Below are positions 57,571 through 64,000 of a stretch of 64,000 nt of DNA, piece by piece. Made by a program: the position numbers and the translations under genes. The DNA lies in the NCBI RefSeq assembly GCF_963576675.1, contig NC_088913.1, forward strand, positions 83,079,001 through 83,143,000. The letters are read 5' to 3'. The notes under the pieces were generated by a model. That model saw only the letters and a list, made by a program, of their open reading frames with translations, had not been told where the DNA came from and did not search any database. The stretch comes from Euphorbia lathyris. Its lineage: Eukaryota; Streptophyta; Magnoliopsida; Malpighiales; Euphorbiaceae. Numbering within the stretch: position 1 is the first letter of the stretch; each line of letters opens with the position of its first letter.

Positions 57571-59082
57571 ATGGGCAGTGACAAGAAATGACAAAGTTCA
57601 GTTGAAAGGAGGGTGTCACCTTCAAATAGGCGAATCCAAGGTACAAGTAACTGTAAGAAAGAATTACTTTGTACAAGATGTGGTTCTCAAATATATGGAG
57701 TTACTAATGAACCTGTGGACAACAATATATCGACAGAAGTTCCTAGAGCGGTAACATTTTCAGAATTTAAGTTAAAACAAAAACCATCTCCTAAAGAAAT
57801 ACCTTTGTTGGAATACATTTTCTCAAATGCAAGTTCCAGGTATAATTTTAAAACTCTTTTTGAAATTTCTCTTTACATTAATTGTTGGAGTTGTTATTGT
57901 TTTCTAAAAAAAACGATTGTATTTCATCTAATACAGCGAAGTTATAGCTCAACCCGATAATTGTTCACTACGTCGGTATGATTTTCGTTTTCTTGGACCA
58001 AATGAAGAATTAGAATTGGAGGTATTATTTGTAAATAAATATCTAAAATATTGAATACTTTTTTTTTGGTAACTCTAAAATATTGAATATAATATATGGT
58101 GTTGATCTTTTTACATATTAACAGGTTGTTACAATGGTGTCATCATTATTGACGGACCATGCAAGGTCAACAGCAGGAAAATGTGGAAAAAGAAACTGGT
58201 ATCTACCGGCAAGAATTACGGTAGACTTTTTTTTATAATTTTTGTTTTGATACACTTATATGTCTTTGTGAGTGCCAACCTTTTATATTTCTCCAAACAC
58301 AGCAACCACACTTGCCTAATTACAATATACCATTGTCCAAAACATGGGAATGTTTGAAATATTTCGAGCGCTACATGGGGGAACTTCACGGATGCAATGA
58401 AGTAAGCATCTAGATAGAAATAACTTCAAGTTTTGTATATAATTCTAATGCTCAAATTCTAATGTTGAAGACATCTTTCAGATTTATATCCATATTTTAC
58501 ATAGCAGTCACTTCATTCTAGCCCGAATTTTAATGGAGAAGAGAGTAGTAGAAGTTTGGGATTCGTTGGCTCTTCCCGATAGACCAATATTTCAAAAGAA
58601 TTTGATTGTTGACATTGTAAGTTTTATTTGTTTTTTTAATGCTACTCTAGTTCACAAAACAATTATTATCTTGATATAAAATAATGTATATGAATAAATG
58701 CAGTTACGTGCTTTAGACATGGGCTTTAAGGAACAACTAAAAAGCAAACCCGCAGATTACAACTTCGCTAGCTTTAAAGTTGTCCGTGGAAAAAATGTTC
58801 CTAGACAACCAAATAATTTCGACTGTGGAGTGTTTGTCATTTTATTTATGATCAAGCATTGTCAGTTTGATTCAAACACTTTTCAGGTAATATTTATAAT
58901 ATCAATTGAGAATTCAGTTTTTTTTAGTACATACATTACACTTTATTAATTATATTTTTCTTCTGTTTGTTTTGTAGTTCAATTCTAATAAAGAAAGGTG
59001 TCGAATAGCTTGGTGGATTGCGAAGTCCGACTACAATAAGATAAAAACCGAACTATTAGAAAAAGTACAATCATTTATTTGA
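57571..59082 (+). pseudogene. Ulp1-type cysteine protease gene (C48), seven exons, one early stop
   Basis: Exons: 57571-57839, 57937-58021, 58125-58220, 58303-58401, 58482-58616, 58704-58886 and 58978-59082, all GT-AG with consistent phases, ending at TGA. The second half is a SUMO-protease-like (Ulp1) fold: catalytic His in HSSHFILARI (Phe after His instead of the usual Trp), Asp in VEVWDSLA, Gln in PRQPNNFDCGVFV and the catalytic Cys just after it. So the whole His/Asp/Gln/Cys set is present. The ATG at 57571 is followed six codons later by an in-frame TGA (57589-57591), and no other Met lies in exon 1. Unless an upstream exon exists, the product is lost. Ulp1-like genes are typical cargo of Kaonashi-type MULEs. 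Confidence 0.8.
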
Positions 59083-60005
59083 ATTACAATCGTTATTGTG
59101 TTTTTTTGAAAACTATTGTGAACGAATTACTACGTGCGGATTAATTGGTTGTACGTATCATTAGAATCGTTTTGATATATGTATTTTTTTTTGTTGTTGT
59201 TAATATTTATTCTTAATGCTTCACAAATTGCCAATTCTTAATTCTCTAATACTTAAATAATTCAATTATGTTAGAATAATTGCACTTATTTGATAATTAA
59301 AAATATTTAACATAAACATTGTAACGACTTGCTCCGTTCTTTTCGTTATGCTAATACAATATTAGTGATACTAATAACATGAATAATTTACCACATTAAT
59401 TTTATACAAAACAACATGTAAAAAAACACAAATTAATATTTCTAAAACGTCATATAATACCAAATGGATGGATTACTATTTCATATCATTTTTAAAAAGT
59501 GAAGTTCAATCATTTAGTACCAAAGGGAGTGATTAATATTTCATATTCAATCATATAGTACCAAAGGGTGGGACTAATATTTCATATTCTTTTTAAAAAT
59601 TATAAGTTCAAAAAAATATAAATAGGGAGTGATTAATATTTCATATTCTCACTAAAAATTATAAGTTTAAACAAATATAAATTACTCAAAAAATAAAAAT
59701 GAGATTTTTGGGGTTCGAAACACCAACCTCTCTATTTTAAATGAAACGTCCAAACCAACTCTTCCAATTCAATTCATTGTAAGGATTTTACATAATCTAA
59801 AAATAAAGGTGTTTTGGGGGTTACAAAAAGTAATTAATCTTGACTAAACTGTCCATTATTATCGTTGGGGATACGAAAATTTCAATTTAAATTAAACACA
59901 AACCCTATATCGGATTACTGTAAATATATTATCAACAAATTTCACTTCCACTACCATTGTTTTCATATCTCAAAGAATTCAAAGAACTGCCATTGTTTAA
60001 AGGAT
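59083..60005. other. Spacer between Ulp1-like and transposase genes
   Basis: Non-coding. Imperfect repeats of 'gggagtgattaatatttcat' (four copies, about 59455-59690). A reverse-strand tRNA-like stretch with B-box-like sequence sits near 59710-59770 ('ggggttcgaaacacc'). No other gene. Confidence 0.6.
59455..59690. repeat. Imperfect repeats of TGATTAATATTTCATATTC
   Basis: About four copies separated by 40-90 bp, each with 'agtaccaaaggg' or 'aaaaattataagtt' nearby. Confidence 0.65.
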
Positions 60006-62543
60006 ATGGAGAGCTCCAAACAGCCTGTTGATTATGAAGACGCTGAGGGAAGACATGAGGAAGGGACAACCGAGGTCATCGAAGATGAGTTGATTGTAGA
60101 AACTGGGGCTGATGGAAAATGGATCGAACCAGATATTGCAGAATGGAACAGCCTCCTTGCTTTTCTGCAAATCGACAAAGATCCAATGAACATACAGTTA
60201 TCGGACTTCGATAATAAAAGATTTGTAAGTGTTAACCAAGCTGAATCTTTTTACACGTTATATGCAAAGCTTGTGGGATTTAGTGTTAGGAAAAAGTTAA
60301 AAAGGAAAGACAAAAACAATGATATAATTGTTAGAAGTTGGGTTTGCTCTTGCGAAGGTAAACGAGAAGCAAAATATTGTAATACAGAAAATAGGACTCG
60401 GGAAGTACGTCCTATAACAAGATTGATGTGTGAAGCGCAGTTCAGAATTAATATGGATAAAAAAGAAAAAAATTGGATAGTTAAATGCTTCGAGACTAGC
60501 CATACACACAAACTAGCAGAAGAGAGCGAAAAAATATTTCTGAGGTCTCACAGAAAAATCGATGATTCTACCAAGGAGCATGCATTTTCAATGAAAAGAG
60601 CCGGAATTAATACATTTCAATGTTACAATTACTTTGTAGAACAAACTGGTCATTGGAAAGATGTAGGATTCCTGAAAAAAGACCTGTACAGGGCAATTGC
60701 AAAAGATAATTCAAATTTGGATGATACGGACACAAATAGAGCTGTGTTTACTTGAATCAAAAAAAGGATCAAATGATAAGTTTTTCTACAAGTTCGAAGT
60801 AGATGAGGATAGACGACTAAGAAATTTATTCTGGTCTGAAGGGAGTTGCCAAATCGATTACAAATTGTTTGGCGATTGTTTGTCTTTTGATGCTACGTAC
60901 AAGACTAACAGGTATGTTTTCATAACCCCTTTTTTATTTACAATAAAATCTAATAAGTTTTTATTATTGGATCTTTTCTTTGTATCTGATTCATAATACG
61001 CCTTGCAGGTACGGAAAACCTTTGGTTATTCTACTTGGATCAGACAATCATGACAAGACATGTGTGTTTGGAGCTGCACTCCTCCAAGATGAGACAGCGG
61101 AAAATTATGTTTGGCTATTGGAAACATTTTTAGGGTGTATGGATGGCAAGATGCCGAATACAGTGCTAACGGACGGTTGCAGATCAATGAGTAAGGCACT
61201 AGAATCTATAATGTCGGGAATTCCACATCGTATTTGCTCGTGGCACATATTGAAAAATGCAGTTGCACATATTAAAGCCTCAGGTTTCAATACAGAATTT
61301 AGAAAGTTTATTTTCAGGTAATAAATTGTATATATGGTTTTAAATTTACGATCCCTTAGATACTAATTTAATTACTGATTTCAATACTGATTAAGTCGTT
61401 TATATTTTTTTGTAACATACTAGATACTACGAAGAGGCCGAATGGGAGATTAAATGGAATGAGATGGTAGAAGGATACAATTTGGAAGATAATGCATGGA
61501 TAGAGGCACAATATGCAACAAGAAAGCAATGGGAAGACACTTTTCTTCATGGTCATTATTTTGGCGGTGCAAAAGCTACGGGCCGATGCGAGTCAATGAA
61601 CTCTTTGTTGAAAAAAGACTTGGATAACAGAGTATCATTGTGGAAGTTCTTCAGACATTTTGAGTTATCTCTGTCAATGTTGCACTTCAACGAGATGGAA
61701 GAGCACTACATAACCAATATGACCGAAACATTGCCCAACCAAACTTCGATGCCAAGTGTGGAGGATGATGTTTCTTCAATTTTCACGAGGGAAATTTATA
61801 AAAGGATAAAGCGGGAGATGCAACGCTCAGAAAAATATATTACCATCATTGCCCGTGAGGAGAATCAAACTGTTTGTAAGTTAAAAACATTCGGGAGTAA
61901 AGGGGCAAAGCGCACGGTTAGGATTTCCGATGATCGAGCAAAAGTCCAATGCGATTGCTATTCATTTGAGACGAAAGGAATTCCATGCAGACATGTTTTT
62001 GCTTGTATGAAGAATTTGGAGATACTGAATTTCCCTGAATGTTTGGTGAATCGTCGTTGGCTGAAAGATGCTAAACATTTTGATTATTTAAACAACCATT
62101 CGGAAAGAAAGTACCCTCATCCAGAATCAGCTAGAAATTTGAGGTACGGAACACTGTCAAAGAATTGTGGTATAACTTCATACCTTGCTTCAAGATCAAA
62201 CGAATCTTTTGAACGGGCTATGAAAGTTATAACTGATTTGAATGTGGAATTGTCCAAATACCCCCCAGAGGACGACAGCCAACATCGTCAAAATGCTGAA
62301 GGAACATTTCATGATGATGTTTTGGACTCCAATCTTAGCAAACCAAAGGGTCGACCTACCAATGCTACGGCGCTTATATCAAAGAAGGTTGCTTCTTCAT
62401 CAAATCCCCAGAACAAAGGTCAGACCAAAAGAAAAAGAAGTACTCTTAACCATTGTAAAACGTGTGGTCGGATTGGTCATGATTCAAGGAATTGTCATAA
62501 ATTTAAGCAAGACGATTCGGGAGAGAACTCTGATAGCCATTGA
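60006..62543 (+). pseudogene. MULE (FAR1-type) transposase gene, three exons, one frameshift
   Basis: Start ATG at 60006 (MESSKQPVDYEDAEG); the upstream in-frame codons from 59865 are probably 5' leader. Introns at 60912-61008 and 61318-61423 have GT-AG ends in matching phases. Order: acidic N-terminus; FAR1-type DNA-binding domain (about 60215-60530); MULE catalytic domain with DDE residues at LSFDATYK (Asp 60889), LTDGCRS (Asp 61172) and RCESMNS (Glu 61590), plus the CSWH motif; SWIM zinc finger (CDCYSFETKGIPCRH near 61950); and a C-terminal CCHC knuckle (CKTCGRIGHDSRNC near 62460). A one-base shift near 60735-60755 puts a TGA at 60753 in the original frame. The catalytic core after it is intact. 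Such proteins cut and join MULE ends in the nucleus. Confidence 0.88.
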
Positions 62544-63666
62544 TTAGTTCATCAAATGTTATTATTAACTTTTTGTACCTTTTTATTGCTCATTTAATAT
62601 TAGTTACAACATAATTTAACAATGTTATATGTCATGGTTGTTATTTTTTAGTTACAACATAAGATCTACAATGTTATATCTCGTGGTTGTTATATCTTTC
62701 ATTTAATTAAACAATTTTCAACTCATACTGGAGTTAGAAATAATTGTGAACAATTGAGTTAGACATATTACATAAGGAGATTACAAGTCTAAATAGTATA
62801 GATTTTAGTAATAGTTATACGCTTTTGATATGTATTGCATAAGAAGACATCTTCTTCTTACTTATGTTTCAAATTTCTGCAAAATATGTATAGATAATAG
62901 TTATACGCTTTTGATATGTATTGCATAAGAAGACATCTTCTTCTTACTTATGTTTCAAATTTCTGCAAAATATGCATACATCTTCTTGATCATATTCGTG
63001 GTTACAAATTGTTGCAGTTCACATAATTGAAGCATCCACACCTTCATATATCCATAGTTTTATCACTTCCATGTAGACATCTTCTTGATCATACTCCAAT
63101 CCCAAATTTCCAATTCTACTTGTATATCCCAAATCAGAAATTAATCGACTACAGAATTATATAAATCAACTTAAACCCGTAAGGACATGAATGAAATCAG
63201 AAATATAAATATTGGTCGAAATCGGAATCCAAAATCGATTTATAAATCAATGATAAAGATCAAATGAAATCGAAATACCTTCCATATGTATTTCGAACCA
63301 GAAAAATTTAACGATATGGATTTCGAATCAGCCAGAAAAAATTAACAAGAGGGATATGTATTAATTATAACGATATGGATCTCAAATCAACCGGAAAAAT
63401 TAACATAAAAAGACCGTAAAGAAAGAAATGGATTTAGTATCCATGAGTAAGATTAATACTCGAATTATTAAAGAACCAGACACCATAGCCATATCGATGG
63501 ATGGTGAAGAAGAAGAATTTATTGTGGTGAGAGAAACCTTTATTAAAAAACGTAATAGTATTTATCATGGAGAGAGACATATGCATCTAGGTAACTTGGT
63601 AACCTGCTATAGTATGTTACCTAATTAGTCCCCATGGGTGGAGAGTCACCATTGAGAACTCCTTCC
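62544..63666. other. Right subterminal region of the MULE
   Basis: Non-coding. It contains an 86-bp tandem duplication (62811-62975), each copy bearing AAGAAGACATCTTCTTCTTA, then AT-rich sequence to the inverted end at 63600-63666. The 66-codon ORF at 63428-63628 has no recognisable domain. Confidence 0.55.
62811..62975. repeat. 86-bp tandem duplication
   Basis: 62811-62896 and 62897-62975 both begin 'atagttatacgcttttgata' and contain the palindromic AAGAAGACATCTTCTT. Confidence 0.9.
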
Positions 63667-63682
63667 TATATATATATATATA
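63667..63682. repeat. (TA)n array between two inverted termini
   Basis: A short TA array separates the right end of the large MULE from a second related terminus. Confidence 0.9.
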
Positions 63683-64000
63683 GGAGAGGGCTCTTGTGAG
63701 AACCCTTTCCTAGGTGAGAACTCACCTTAGGTGAGAACCACCCAAAACTATGTAGTTTTGGGTAAAAAAATTTAAAAAAACGCTACTGCATAGGGGGGGA
63801 TTTGAACCTGGCACTCCTCAACTAAACTTCACACTGCTTACCACTAAGCCAATTGCCTTCCTTGTATATATTGTCACGCGCTGTTTAATATACCAGTTCC
63901 TTTTAGCTTCTATTGTTTAATATTTGATGCATGCACTTATTAATATCGATTAAATATGCATAATAATAAATTATTAATAGAAAAAAAAGAAATGCGCATA
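63683..64000 (+). mobile_element. Start of another MULE-like or Helitron-like element, runs off the window
   Basis: It begins GGAGAGGGCTCTTGTGAGAAC next to the TA array, with repeated 'ggtgagaac' words (63715-63745). On the reverse strand, 63790-63865 looks like a tRNA-derived sequence: A-box-like GGCTTAGTGGTAAGCA and B-box-like GGTTCAAATCC. The element continues beyond 64000, so its class cannot be set. Confidence 0.4.

Larger units (their letters stand above)
44093..63666 (+). mobile_element. Proposed giant MULE (19.6 kb) carrying transposase, Ulp1-like and phosphatase-like genes
   Basis: The left end reads TGAGGTTGTTTTCAATGGTG followed by 'atcaccatgggtgg'. The reverse complement of the right end reads GGAAGGAGTTCTCAATGGTG followed by 'ccacccatgg'. 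So the ends are related and inverted, each next to a TA array that hides any 9-bp duplication. Between them lie a FAR1/MULE transposase gene (60006-62543), a Ulp1-like protease gene (57571-59082), a phosphatase-like gene on the reverse strand (45198-47441) and a small ORF (49443-49763), plus satellites and smaller elements. Ulp1-bearing MULEs (Kaonashi-type) are known in plants, and the content fits. The exact ends are inferred; the alternative is a cluster of several MULE and Helitron relics. Confidence 0.5.

Noticed and set aside
63428..63628. 66-codon ORF near the right MULE end
   Set aside because: No domain, short, and in a region that forms part of the terminal repeat.

Overview
This is a stretch of AT-rich plant nuclear DNA, almost certainly from a eudicot, and it is built almost entirely from mobile elements. 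The evidence is three plant LTR-retrotransposon types with tRNA-iMet or tRNA-Asp primer sites, FAR1-type Mutator (MULE) transposase with GT-AG introns, several hAT- and MULE-like non-autonomous elements with exact target-site duplications, and no convincing intact housekeeping gene. The species cannot be named from sequence alone.

Layout. Bases 1-8059 hold AT-rich intergenic DNA, a ~95-bp tandem repeat split by a 992-bp terminal-inverted-repeat element, a 544-bp hAT-like element with a perfect 8-bp target duplication, and MULE- and hAT-like relics. Bases 8060-42733 are one nested retrotransposon stack. Element A (Copia, SIRE-like, 1,331-bp LTRs) carries element B (Gypsy, Athila-like, 8976-22415, duplication AAAAG) in its 5' LTR and element C (Copia, reverse strand, 32228-41928, duplication ACGAC) in its 3' LTR. 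Bases 42739-44092 hold the end of a hAT-like element, a receptor-kinase gene fragment with its splice sites, and a possible LTR relic. Bases 44093-63666 look like one very large MULE. It is bounded by inverted related ends beside TA arrays and contains a FAR1/MULE transposase gene, a Ulp1-type protease gene, a reverse-strand gene joining a retroelement-type accessory domain to an FCP1-like phosphatase domain, a small acidic coiled-coil ORF, a 187-bp satellite and many internal duplications. A second related terminus starts at 63683 and leaves the window.

How it fits together. All three retrotransposons are disabled: in-frame stops in A, B and C, frameshifts in A, and both Copia copies have lost an Asp of the reverse-transcriptase YVDD box. 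B has a full-length pol with only two stops and nearly identical LTRs, so it is young. B and C arrived after A.

Most interesting: what looks like the same kind of accessory protein domain (GW...EF...L...R, ATHILA ORF-1 / 'putative plant transposon protein' type) occurs in three unrelated element classes here. It is present twice in Athila B, once in Copia A and once in the giant MULE, where it is joined to a phosphatase domain. In A and B each accessory ORF is preceded by its own TATA box and pyrimidine-rich leader, independent of the LTR.
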